A DNA stretch of 64,000 nucleotides from Erinaceus europaeus (taxonomy: Eukaryota; Chordata; Mammalia; Eulipotyphla; Erinaceidae), in NCBI RefSeq assembly GCF_950295315.1, contig NC_080165.1, positions 9,760,417 to 9,824,416 of the forward strand. The letters are read 5' to 3'. Position numbers and translations under genes: made by a program. Position 1 is the first letter of the stretch. Each line of letters opens with the position of its first letter. The notes beneath the pieces were generated by a model, which made no database searches, had not been told where the DNA came from, and saw only the letters and a program-made list of their open reading frames with translations. Of the stretch, positions 1 to 10,392 are shown one piece after another.

Positions 1-473
1 TCCCTCCATCTAGTCTAAATGGTTATAGTATTCTTGGCTGAAAGCCTTTCTTATTGACTCAAATATACCTTATCATTTTCTTTTGACTTTTAGAGTTTGT
101 GTGGAGAAACCTGCTAATAATCTTATACGTTTTCCCACAGTAAGTGAATATTTTAATCTTTTTTTCTCACTATTTTAATAGTTATTTATATGACTAAAAA
201 TTAATAGGAGTGTACATAAACACCATTCTCACCACCAAAAGACTGTGTCCCATCCCATCCCCCACACCCCTCCCCACTGGCCCAGGAAGCTGAAAATCCA
301 CCCTAACCCTTACCCTCACACAGGGTTTTTACTTTGGTGTCCTACTCTAAATTCAGTCAAATCCTGCTTTTAGTTTCCCTTTCTGTTCTTCTTTCTCATC
401 TTTTGTTTATGAGTGGGATCATCCCGTACTCATCTTTATCTTTATAGTTTAGCTCACTTAACATCTTTTTTTA
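1..473 (-). repeat. L1 fragments, antisense
   Basis: Bases 1-150 resemble 3895-4040, the ORF1/ORF2 junction part of the neighbouring L1. Bases 150-473 resemble an L1 3'UTR, with the 'spread-out' T-rich text and 'gagtgggatcatccc' seen in the other antisense L1 3' ends here. The two pieces are out of order for one element, so they are separate old insertions. Confidence 0.6.
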
Positions 474-797
474 TTATTTCTTTGTTGGGGAATTAGTGTT
501 TTACATTCGACAGTAAATACAATAGCTTGTACATGCATAACATTTCCCAGGTTTCCGTATAACAATACAACCCCCACTAGGTCTCTATTATCCTTCTTGG
601 ATCTGGATTCTCCCCTGCCCCAACCCACCCCAGAGTCTTACTTTGGTGCAATACTCCAATTCCAGTTCAGGTTCTACTTGTGTTTTCTCTTCTGATCTTG
701 TTTTTCAACTTCTGCCTGAGAGTGAGATCATCCCATATACATCCTTCTGTTTCTGACTTATTTGACTTAACATGAATTTTTCAAGGTCCATCCAAGA

Positions 798-3729
798 TCA
801 GCTGAAAGCGGTGAAGTCACAAATTTTTATAGCTGGATAGTATTCCATTATGTATGTAGACCTCAACTTGCTCAGCCACTCATCTGTTGTTGGACACCTG
901 GGTTGCTTCCAGATTTTGACTATTACAAATCGTGATGCTAAGAACATATGTGTATACCACTCTTTTTGGATGGGTGTGTTGTGTTCCTTAGGATATATCC
1001 CCAGGAGAGGAATTGCAGGACAATAGGATAGGTCTATTTCTAGCCTTCTGAGAGTTCTCCAGACTGTTCTCCACAGAAGTTGGACCATTTGACATTCCCA
1101 CCAGCAGTGCAGGAGGGTTCCTTTGACCCTACAACCTCTCCAGCATTTGCTGCTGCTGCCTTTTCTGATGTATGACATTCTCACAGGATTGAAGTGGTAT
1201 CTCATTGTTGTCTTTATTTGCATTTCTCTGACAATCAAAGACTTGGAACATTTTTTCATGTGTTCCTTGGCCTTTTGAGTCTCCTCTGTGGTGAATATTC
1301 TGTCCATGTCTTCGCCCCATTTTTGGATAGGATTACTAGTTTTCTTGTTGTTGAGTTTGGCAAGTTCTTTGAATATATTTGTTATTAGCCTCTTGTCTGA
1401 GGTATGGCATATAAAGATCTCCTATTCTGCGAGGGGTCTTTTGGTTTGGGTAGTGGTTTCTTTTGCTGTGCAGAAACTTTTTAATTTGATGTAGTCCTGT
1501 AGGTTTATGCTCACCTTAATCTTCTTTGTAACTGAATTTGTTTCACTGAAGATGTCTTTAAAAGTTAATGCTTACCCAGGGACACACCTTACTAGGGAAA
1601 GAGAGAGGCAGACTGGGAGTATGGACCGACCAGTCAATGCCCATGTTCAGCGGGGAAGCAATTACAGAAGCCAGACCTTCTACCTTCTGTAACCCTCAAT
1701 GACCCTGGGTCCATGCTCCCAGAGGGCTAGAGAATGGGAAAGCTATCATGGGACGGGATGGGTTATGGAGATTGGGTGGTGGGAATTGTGTGGAGTTGTA
1801 CCCCTCCTACCTTATGGTTTTGTTCATTAATCCTTTCTTAAATAAAAAATTTAAAAAAAAGTTAATGCAGAAAAGAGTTCTGCCAATATTTTCCTCTAAG
1901 TATCTAATAGTTTCTGGTCTAACATCCAAGTCCTTGATATACTTGAATTTACTTTTGTTTTTAGTGAAATATAGAGGTTCAGTTTCCTTATTCTTCATGT
2001 TTCAACCCATTTTTTCCAACACCATTTGTTGAAGAGACTCTTCTTTTGGCATTTAATAGTCTGGGCACCTTTGTTAAAGATTGCATGTCTATAGGTATGG
2101 GGGCTTACTTCTGGGCTCTCAATTCTATTCCACTGCTCATTGTGTGTATTCATGTTCCAGTACCAAGCAGTTTTGATGACAACGGTCCTATAACACAATA
2201 TGAGATCTAGGAGTGTGATGCCTCCAGTTCTGTTCTTTCTTCTCAAGATTTTTTTGGCAATTCTAGGTCTTTTCTGGTTCCAGTCAAACATTTGTAGCAT
2301 TTGTTTTATACTCCTAAAAAATGTGGTTGTTATCTTGATGGGGATAGCATTACATTTTTATATGGCTCTGGGTAGTATATTCATTTTGATGTTAATTCTT
2401 CCAACCCATGAACATGGAATATCTTTCCACTTCTTTGTTTTTTTTTTTTCAATTTCCTGAGTAGTAACTCATAATTTTCCATGTAGAAGTCTTTCACTTC
2501 TTTGGTTAGGTTTATTCCTAGATATTTGATTGTTTTTGTTGCTTTTGTAAAAGGAATTAATTTCTGGATTTCAACTTCTTCTTCCTTAGTGTTTGCCTAG
2601 AGGAATGTCACTGACTTTTGAATGTCAATTTTGTAGCCTGACACCTTACTGTATTAGCCTGATGATTTCCAAAAGCTTTTTGCTGCATTCCTTAGGTTTT
2701 TCTATGTATACTATGCAGTCATCCACAAATAGGGAGAGTTTGATTTCTTCTCTTTCAATCTGTATACCATTAATTCCTTGATCTTGCCTGATTGCTATGG
2801 CAAGAACTTCCAACACTATGTTGAATAGTAATGGTGATAGTGGGAAGCCCTGTCTAGTACCTGATCTGAGCGCAAATGCTTCCAGTTCTTTACCATTGAG
2901 TATGATGTTGGCTATAGGTTTGCTATATATAGATTCCATTAGCTTCAGGAATTTTCCATCTATTCCCATTTTTGTAGTGTTTTGATCATAAATGGATGAT
3001 GTATTTTGTCATAGTCTTTCTCTGCATCTATGGAAATGACCATGTAGTTTTTGGTTTTGCTTTTGTTAACGTGGTGGATCATGCTGATTGATTTACGTAT
3101 ATTAAACCAACCTTGCATCCCTGGGATAAACCTCACTTGATCATGATGAACAATCTTTTTAATATACTGCTGTATCTGGTTGGATAGAATTTTGTTTAAT
3201 ATTTTAGCATCTATATTCATCAGAAATATTGCTCCCTCATGTCTTTATTGATTTTCTGCTTGGATGATCTGTCAAGTTGAGAGAGTGGGGTGTTGAAGTC
3301 TCCTACTATTACTGTGTTGCTGTTAATATATTGCTGTAGCTCTTTCAATTGATGTTTGATATATTTAGATGGATTCTCATTGGGTGCATAGATGTTAATA
3401 ATTGTTAAGTCCTCTTGATTGACTGATCCACTGAGCATTAAGTAATGTACATCCCTATCTTTTTAAATTTTATTTATTTTAAAGTCTATAATATCAGATA
3501 TGAGAATAGCTTTTCCTGCCCTTTTTTGTGGGCCATTATCTTGTATGATAGTTTTCCATCCTTTCACTTTGAGTCTGTGTTTGTCTTGTTGAGTTAGGTG
3601 GGTTTCCTGTAGACAGCATATTGTTGGGTTGTGTTTTCTGATCCATCTTCCTACTCTGTGCCTTTTAATAGGTGAATTCAGGCCATTGTCATTTATTGAT
3701 ATCATAGACTGAAGATATTTTAGTGCCAT
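798..3729 (-). pseudogene. L1 ORF2 (endonuclease/reverse transcriptase), broken
   Basis: The start MALKYLQ... at 3729 and the following NGLNSPIKRHR and CCLQETHL motifs are the L1 apurinic-like endonuclease N-terminus. [21 protein letters not shown] (to about 3240) is the middle of that domain. The frame then jumps to reverse-transcriptase residues [11 protein letters not shown] and [18 protein letters not shown] (3220 downward). The catalytic box reads FVDD (about 2714-2729) where L1 normally has FADD. The C-terminus (1307-798) has the Cys/His-rich HCWWEC segment and ends [11 protein letters not shown]. About 880 codons remain against roughly 1275 in the family. Stops, frameshifts and the R insertion at 1572-1860 make it non-coding today. 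Confidence 0.88.
1572..1860 (+). repeat. Family R retroposon, 3' end, inside L1 ORF2
   Basis: This is the 3' part of the R family (see 58195-60460). It runs from 'cttacccaggg' through the shared 'agaagccagaccttc' block to an A-rich tail. It is flanked by 12-bp direct repeats AAAAGTTAATGC at 1560-1571 and 1857-1868 (overlapping the A tail), which belong to the interrupted L1. The A tail and duplication indicate L1-driven insertion in trans. Confidence 0.85.
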
Positions 3730-3989
3730 TATTGTAGATTTTTAGAGTGTTCTGATATATGGCATATTGATATAAATGCTTCATCTTTTTGGTCATGACT
3801 ATTCATAGGAAACTTTTCAGAACTTCTTTTAAGGTAGGCTTGGTGATAGTTGATTCTTTCAACTGTTGCTTTTCTGAGAAGTTTTTTATGCATTCATCTA
3901 GTCTGAATGACAGTCTAGCAAGATACAGTTGTCTTTGATGAAAGCCTTTCTCATTGAGCACTTGCTAGATATCTTTCCATTCTCTTCTG

Positions 3990-4762
3990 GCCTATAGTGT
4001 TTGTGTGGAGAAATCTGCTGCTAATCTTAGGAGTTTTCCTCTGTAGGTGACTCTTTGTTTTTCTCTTGCAGCTTTCAGGATCCTTTCTTTAACCTTTTTA
4101 CTTTCTATTCTAAATATGATGTGTCTTGGTCTTGGGTTAATTCTGTTTGGGACCCTCTGGGCTTCTTGAACTTTTATGTCCTTGATGTTGTCTAGACTAG
4201 AGAAGTTCTCAGCTATTATGTCCTGAAGAATGTTTTCTTCCCCTCCCTCTCTTTTCCTCTGGTAAGCCAATAATGTGCATATTATTTCTTTTGAAGTCAT
4301 CCCATATGTCTCTGTTGTAGTTTTCAGTATCTCTTAATCTCTTTTTGAGGTCTTTGACTCCTTTTTTAGTTGTCTGTAAATCATCCTCTATCTTGCAAAT
4401 TGTCTTCAGTCTCATTTATTCTATTCTATCTGCTCTCTACTATATTCTGGAGTTCATCTATTTTGTTATCCTGTTCTGATACTGTTTTAGCTTGTTCAGC
4501 TAGTTGTGATCTTAGCTCAGCTATTTCAGCTTTCAGCTCTCTAATAACTTTTAGATAATAGTGTTTACTTCCAGGGTCTTATTTGTTGTTTTTGCATTTC
4601 TGATGACAAGTCTTTCAAACTCTTTACTCGCTCTTGTGATTATTTCCTTAACTAGTGTTTGGATGTTGACCTCATTATTTTATGTTTCAATCTTTGGGAG
4701 CTTTTAGCTGGGCTCTTGTCCTGGTTCATTTCTCCAATATTTCTTCTTGTTGGTTTAACCAT
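3990..4762 (-). pseudogene. L1 ORF1 (RNA-binding chaperone), broken
   Basis: The ATG at 4760-4762 is the counterpart of the MVKPRRN start at 37417. A coiled-coil-like stretch rich in Glu/Lys/Leu follows (about 4560-4300). Then come the RRM and C-terminal domains, seen as ENILQDIIAENFSSLD, VQEAQRVPNRI, PRHIIFRIE and VKERILKAAREKQRVTYRGK. Several stops and frameshifts break it. Normal ORF1p trimerises through the coiled coil and coats L1 RNA. Confidence 0.85.
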
Positions 4763-4849
4763 TATATATAGTATGTTATGAGGTCCCTCTCTTAGTACTT
4801 TTCCAATTACTGATCACTCTTGCCTGAATTGAGTTGTGTCTAAGTAAGG

Positions 4850-6190
4850 TAACAGTTGTTTCAATAGTGTTTTAACCCCTGAGTTGGAGCTCAGTGGCTT
4901 AAAAGCCTCTTTTGTTCTTTTTCTTCCCTGTTGGTTATGGGAGCCTGAGGGCTTTTAAACTATAATTAGACTTCTTAGCTTAATCATTGACTCCCGACCA
5001 AGAGATAAAGCAGAGTGGGGCAGAGATAATCCAGTGGTTATACAAAGAGATGCTCACAGCCCCACTGCTAGGCCACCAAGGTCTAGATATTCTCCTGAGT
5101 TTCCTAGTTAGTTTTCTGTGTCCTCACAGGGCTTCCCTGCTGCTGCTCCAGATTCTACATGCCGTAACAATGAAGACTCACAGTTTCATTTGGTGAATCT
5201 CAGGGGAGTCTTCTCCTCCCTTTAGCCATCCCCTTGTTGGTGATACAGACTGGAGGTGGTGTCTCAACTGGTAATCTGTAGGACTGTTATCAGCCACTTA
5301 ATCTCTCACTAGGCTCCTCTCTGTCCATAAGCCACACGTGTTTGCACTCACTGGTGATTTGGTGGGTTCCTGAAGTCATTCTAGTCCTGTCTTGTTGTGG
5401 TCCCAGGTGGTCTCCTTTGGTAGTCCTAGTAGAGGAGAAACACTGCCGTTGCTGCTCTGTAGCCCTACCTCCCAATCACTCACTTCTGACCAATTGGTAA
5501 ATCAGGGTGCGGGAGAGATAACATAGTGGTTATGCACAGAGATTGCCACATCCCAAGGGTGCAAATCACTGGGCTCAATTCAGCTGTTCTTTCAGCAGCC
5601 AGAGCCATGCTGGAAGTACTTTGCCTTGTGAGTTTCCAAAAAATCCCGTTTATACTCTGTGGGCTCTGCAGCAGTTATTCACCATGTCTCCCCAATTCAT
5701 CAAGTGAACAACATGGAAAGGTTCTCACTAAACTTCCCCACCTCTAGCAGAGCAGTAGGTCTTCTCCTGAGTTTCCTGGTCACTTCTCTGCCCCTCCCCC
5801 CATGTCAGCATGGGTTCTGGGCTGCAGCTCCAGCCTCCAAGGCCAGTAGCAATGGAGACTCACAGTTGCATTTGTTGAGTGCTCTCCTCCCTTTAGCAAT
5901 ATTTTTGTTAGTAAAACAGACTGGAGGTGGAGCCTCCACATGTAAACTGCCAGACTGTTACCAGCTCAGGAGTAGATACATAGGGGCTTTAGCCCCAAGA
6001 GTCTCTCCTTAGGCTCCTGTCCGTGTCCACAAGCCACACATGTTTGCTCTCACTGGTGATTTGGTGGGTTCCCAAAGTTGATCTAGTCTTGTCTTGTTGC
6101 TGTCCCATGTGGTCTCCTTTGATATTCCTAGGTGACTGGGGAGAGGAGAGGAGAGAAACACAGCTGCTGCAGCTCTGTAGCCCCACCTCT
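4850..6190 (-). promoter_or_regulatory. L1 5'UTR with two tandem monomers
   Basis: Two imperfect copies of a roughly 0.7-kb unit lie head to tail. 'ctcctgagtttcct' recurs at 5092 and 5764, and the block with 'ctggtgatttggtgggttcc' recurs near 5360 and 6055. The minus-strand unit starts are near 6187 and 5470. Monomeric 5'UTRs that act as additive promoters are known for mouse L1; promoter function here is inferred from position only. Confidence 0.7.
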
Positions 6191-6203
6191 GGAAATGAAC
6201 TAG

Positions 6204-6223
6204 TTTTTTTTTTTTTTTTTTTT
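6204..6223. repeat. (T)20 tract
   Basis: A run of 20 T just beyond the 5' end of the antisense L1. It may be the tail of an older antisense retroposon. Confidence 0.8.
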
Positions 6224-7827
6224 AAGATTTATTTGTTAACAAAAGAAAGGAAGAATTGAAGCCTTGCTCTAGCCTCAATGCCTGTGATGGAATTTAGTAC
6301 CTCTAACCTGTACGTTCAGTTTTCTACTTGCTACACAAACTCTAGCGCCATAGTGTCTGGTATGTTAGAAACCCTATTATCTACACTTGCTGGGACTGAA
6401 AGACTTTTATGGTTCCATCATCCTTTTCATGACAAGCACAAAAAGCACCAGTCAAGAAATATGAAAACATGGCTCATGACACAATTTTGATATTCAGGAG
6501 TTATGTGACAGTGGAGATGTAATCCAAACTCTTGTATTTTAGCCTTTTCTCCCTCAAATTGAGAAGTCCAGGTCATTCACTGTATTTTGAAAATTTATTT
6601 CATATGAATGGGGAGGGAGCACACTGGACTTGCATGTATGAGGCACAGACTTTGGTCCTCTGAACTGCATACATCAGACTGATGCCCTGGTTCTTTCTCA
6701 TGATCATTCTTATAAATAAATAAATAACAATTCAATTAATAATAGTACATGTGGAGAGTCCTAGAAATTTAAGCATTCCCTTAACTGAAGATTTGATGAG
6801 TACAAAATAGCATTATTAAGGAAAAATATTAGTAACGTGGGTAGTTTCAAATGGGCAGTGGAAAGTAACTGGAATTTCATGAATATAAAATTAATATTTC
6901 CCCCAGCCAAATTCATTTTATGTTTAATACATGGTACTTGCACGAAGAGAACCATCTTTTTGGCCTAAATCATTTCTAGGTTTCAAAGAGTCACAATTTG
7001 TATTGATCTTATTTGAGTGACTACAAGTAAACTAAAATTTGAATAAAAATAAGTTTCATTGTTAGCTTAGAAGTTACATCTGAATATTGAGAAGTAAAAT
7101 TAAATATCATACCACAGAATAACATTTAAGATGCTCAGGAAAGAACTATTATACTTTATGCTCTTTTTTTGAGGAATTAAGTACCTAGATAAAGACTCCT
7201 TAAAATGAAAACAACCTTTGTACCGCCACAAAACTTTGTTTCTTAGTAAGTGGCTTTTCAACTATTTTGCCTGGAATTGCTATTTTAAAAAGCTGTTTAT
7301 CTCTTTTTATTTGAGATGTTGCTTCCTTCCTGATAGTAATGAGGTTGGCATTGCCCATGAAAACCTTATCCAGATTTCTAATGAGTACTTGGAGAGGGCT
7401 TTTCAAATTTAATGTCTCTGGCTTGTGGTAGCCAATGTACAACATTCCAGTTCTTAAAGGAAACATTGTTTCCAGGAGTGATTAGTCTGGTGTAGCATGT
7501 GGTAAAGGCTTCCAATAGAGGCAGGTCTTGTCCACCCCCTGGGATTTCAGCTTTTCTGGAGTTTGGCATTTCCTGCTTCATGGAGGTGACCCAAGGCTGT
7601 GTGTTCTTTTCATTGTTGTGTTTCTGCCCCATGCCCTGTGTATAAAACACCAATTTTCACAGGTTAATAATGGCATGAAATGCATATGAGAGACAGATAG
7701 ATGCAAAGACAAAACAGTGAAGTAAGATGTACATGACAAATGACAAACACAGAGTCTGCCATTTATCAAAGAGCCCTCAAGTGAGCCAGTTTCTCTCTAC
7801 CTTGTTGTTATCACTATAATTAAAGAA
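6224..7827. other. Mostly unique AT-rich DNA
   Basis: No gene recognised. A degenerate sense SINE-like stretch is visible at about 6590-6720 (tRNA-like 'ggtcctctgaactgcat' and a terminal 'ataaataaataaat'). Open frames up to 91 codons lack codon structure or known motifs. Confidence 0.5.
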
Positions 7828-7951
7828 ATTATGGGCTGGGCGGTATCTCACCTGGTAGAGAACACATGTGACAGTGCACAAGGACCCAGGTTCAAACCTC
7901 CGGTCCCTACCTGCAGGGGGAAAGCTTCACAAGTGGTGAAGCAGTGCTGCA

Positions 7952-7988
<37 letters not shown>

Positions 7989-8055
7989 CTCCTCTTTCCT
8001 TCTTGATTTCTGGCTATCTCTATTCAATAAATAATGATAATAAAAAATTTAAAAA
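7828..8055 (+). mobile_element. SINE-B (ERI-type, tRNA-derived)
   Basis: Sense copy. It has a tRNA-like head 'gggctgggcggtatctcacc', a B-box-like 'aggttcaaacc', the shared 'cacctgcaggggg...gtgctgcaggtgtctc' core, an expanded (TC)n tract (7955-7986) and an 'aataaataatgataataaaa' tail. Confidence 0.9.
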
Positions 8056-8149
8056 ATGAAATTACTTATGGACTCACAACAAAGAAAATAATATGCCATA
8101 ATGTTGAGGACAAAGTCTCTGAGTTACTTTTCTCACTATTAATAGAATA

Positions 8150-8320
8150 TATAGTTTTATTGGCTGTAAACAGAGAGGGAAGGAGACAGAGAGACACCTG
8201 CAGCCCTACTTCAGCACTTTTCAAGCTTTCCACCTGCAGGTGGGGACTAGGGTCTTGAACCTGGGTCCTTGCACACTGCATTGTGAGTGCTTAACTAGAT
8301 GTGTCACCACATGGCCCCAA
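8150..8320 (-). mobile_element. SINE-B, antisense
   Basis: Reverse complement of the same core ('gagacacctgcagccct', 'ccacctgcaggtgggga', 'catggcccc' end). The tail is lost. Confidence 0.85.
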
Positions 8321-8344
8321 GAAGAATTTTTTTGAATTTTTATG

Positions 8345-8622
8345 TTTTAATTTAATTTATTTATTCTCTTTTGTTGTCCTTATTGTTTTATTGTTGTAGT
8401 TATTCTTGTTGTCATTGTTGTTGGATAGGACAGAGAGAAATGGAAAGAGGAGGGGAAGACAGAGGGGGGAGAGAGAGGTAGACACCTGCAGACCTGCTTC
8501 ACCACTTGTGAAGGGACTCCCCTGCAGGTGAGGAGCTGGGGGCTTGAACTGGGATCCTTACACTGGTCCTTGTGCTTTGCCCCACATGTGCTTAGCCCGC
8601 TGGGCTACCACCCGACTTCCCC
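8345..8622 (-). mobile_element. SINE-A (ERI-type), antisense
   Basis: Starts with the T-rich complement of the tail ('tttatttattctctttt'), then 'ggataggacagagagaaatgg', the 'cacctgcagacctgcttcacc' core and the tRNA-like end 'gctaccacccgacttccc'. SINE-A differs from SINE-B in its 'gggagtc' head and (CAA)n-rich tail. Confidence 0.9.
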
Positions 8623-8919
8623 CCTCCCAGAAGAATTTTAAATGCAGATACATAAGCTGCTCTTAGTTTCATTATTCCTGATGTCAAAAATGCAGAATGA
8701 AGATCTTTAGAATTCATTCTTAAACAGTTTAAACATTACTAAAACTAATGGCATATAGCTTATAAAATCCCAAACTATCTGGCATTTTAATATTCCAGTG
8801 ATATTGACACAGTAGGCGGATAAAGGTATACAAAAACATGGTAAAATTCCTATTTCAGTTAGACCTTGGATACAGATAGAAATCTCTAAGACTGGATACA
8901 ATTAACATGTATTATATAG

Positions 8920-8921
<2 letters not shown>

Positions 8922-8979
<58 letters not shown>
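8922..8979. repeat. (GT)29 microsatellite
   Basis: Uninterrupted GT dinucleotide repeat of 58 bp, directly upstream of the 188-bp insertion at 9059. Confidence 0.98.
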
Positions 8980-8982
<3 letters not shown>

Positions 8983-9058
8983 ACTAAAATAATGAATAGA
9001 AATGGTAAAATTCTTAAGCAACCAGAGAAAATTAGATTGATCCCAAATGAGTGAAGCC

Positions 9059-9246
9059 AGGGATGCATTGGATCGACCTTCTCGTGGTGCATCCCGTGAG
9101 TACCCATTTATTGGGGAAACTGATCCTAGCCGACTGAATCCACATGGATCCCAGTCACTTTCAAAGCCAGCAACAAGCAGTTCCTGACAGCTTTCAACCT
9201 GATGCTGTTGACTGGCTAAGGAAGAAGGGCAAACGCTAGAAGAAGA
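9059..9246 (+). mobile_element. 188-bp non-autonomous retroposon with jockey-like LINE 3' end
   Basis: A short insertion bounded by 9-bp direct repeats AGTGAAGCC at 9050-9058 and 9247-9255. Its last 52 bases (9195-9246) match the 3' end of the LINE copies at 10393 and 35598. They encode the same QPDAVDWLRKKGKR terminus, TAG stop (9237-9239) and AAG-type tail. The first 135 bases match nothing else in the window. They begin with a structured block (see 9060-9142), and the frame from an ATG at 9049 closes after 46 codons without a recognised domain. This is the layout of a short internally deleted element or LINE-tailed SINE: keep the 5' end and the 3' recognition signal, lose the ORF. A processed host transcript fused to a LINE tail by template switching is the main alternative. 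Confidence 0.72.
9060..9142 (+). ncRNA. Candidate HDV-like self-cleaving ribozyme fold at element 5' end
   Basis: Visible pairings: P1 GGGATGC 9060-9066 with GCATCCC 9089-9095; P3 ACC 9076-9078 with GGT 9086-9088, closing a 7-nt loop TTCTCGT (9079-9085); P4 CCCA 9103-9106 with TGGG 9112-9115. A catalytic-type C-N-R-A occurs as CTGA at 9120-9123 or 9134-9137. P2 could be TGGAT 9069-9073 with ATCCA 9138-9142 (following the second CTGA), or GGATC 9070-9074 with GATCC 9122-9126. The 7-bp P1, the 9-nt P1-P3 spacing, the 3-bp P3 and the 7-nt pyrimidine-rich CUCG loop agree with the HDV-like class. P1.1 is weak (one pair). Cleavage 5' of G9060 would define the element's 5' end, one base after the duplication. 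Confidence 0.48.
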
Positions 9247-9324
9247 AGTGAAGCCTAATGGAAATATAATGTTAGTCTTTGCGGTATAATTCTTTTCTCT
9301 GCTTTTCTATTTTTTTTGAAATAT

Positions 9325-9592
9325 TTTATTTTATTTATTTATTCCCTTTTGTTGCCCTTGTTGTTTTATTGTTGTAGTTATTATTGTTGTTGTTGGATAG
9401 GACAGAGAGAAACGGAGAGAGGAGGGGAAGACAGAGAGGGGGAGAGAAAGATAGACACCTGCAGACCTGCTTCACCGCTTGTGAAGCGACTCCCCTGCAG
9501 GTCGGGAGCCGGGGTTCGAACTGGGATCCTTATGCCGGTCCTTGTGCTTTGCGCCACCTGCGCTTAACCCGCTGTGCTACAGCCCGACTCCC
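9325..9592 (-). mobile_element. SINE-A, antisense
   Basis: Well-preserved copy from 'tttatttatttattccctttt' to 'gctacagcccgactccc'. It includes the complement of the B box ('ggttcgaactgg'). Confidence 0.93.
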
Positions 9593-10392
9593 TCTCTGCT
9601 TTTCTATTAACAGACTAGCACCAGGGATCGAAATATCAGGTTTATTAGTAGGGAGATAGTAAAGATTAAGTTAGTATGAGCACTTTCCTACATTGTTTCT
9701 GACTGAGAAAATGACGGAATAGAATTTCGTATTCCTCTTATTACCACAAATTACAAAAGCCTGAGCTCCTTCTTAAGTACAAACTACACAGAGAAGCCTG
9801 AGAGCATTATGCCAAGAAAGTGAGGAAGTAGTGAGTTTGTTGTAGAGACTATGTGATGTAATTCAGCCTTGTTCCTGTGTTAACAAAGACGACAAGTTGA
9901 CCTGAACTTTTTTCTTGCTTTAGCCCATGCTTAACGGCACCTCCATTTCTTTTTCTTGTGTTGTTCTGAAATGTGTTTCAAACACCTCAGATGGAGACTA
10001 CTGACCAGAAGGTGAAGAAGAGAACAATTTTGGGGATATAATCACATAATGAGATAGCAACAGAAATTAAACTAGTCCATATAAAGCTTAAGATGAAATA
10101 AAATAATTAAAATACAACAAAAGCAGTCCAAATAAGTATGAAGAATTATATTTTTCTACTAGATAAATGCTAATTTGGGTAAATTTATGTTAAAGAAAGA
10201 AATTAAAAATAGCTAAGTTTAATAATGTTAATTAAGGCTAATTTTAAGAAACATACCTCAAATGAAATTACATAAAGAGTAAAATTATAAGATAGAAAAA
10301 CATATTAACTGAAAATTACTTTTAAGAACTGATATCATCATAGATATACGCCTAATATATGGCATAGGAGCCAAAATCATAAATATCAAAAT
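9593..10392. other. AT-rich intergenic DNA
   Basis: No gene, RNA or recognisable repeat seen. The 7-bp TCAAAAT at its right end (10386-10392) is one side of the target duplication of the LINE copy that follows. Confidence 0.5.

Larger units (their letters stand above)
474..6190 (-). mobile_element. L1 non-LTR retrotransposon, 5'-complete but internally deleted
   Basis: Read on the minus strand this is a 5'UTR (about 6190-4850), ORF1 (from ATG at 4762), ORF2 (from ATG at 3729) and a 3'UTR ending near 474. The 5' start agrees with that of the second L1 at 35405. The element is dead: the frames are broken by many stops, about 1.1 kb of ORF2 is missing at 3220-3235, and a family R retroposon interrupts ORF2 at 1572-1860. 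ORF1 and ORF2 proteins normally form the cis-acting particle that copies L1 RNA by target-primed reverse transcription. Confidence 0.9.

Noticed and set aside
9049..9189. Short open frame from ATG 9049 as a real small protein
   Set aside because: The ATG lies in the flank and the frame crosses the target duplication into the inserted element. The same bases are better explained by the paired structure. A host-mRNA origin of the head remains possible but unproven.
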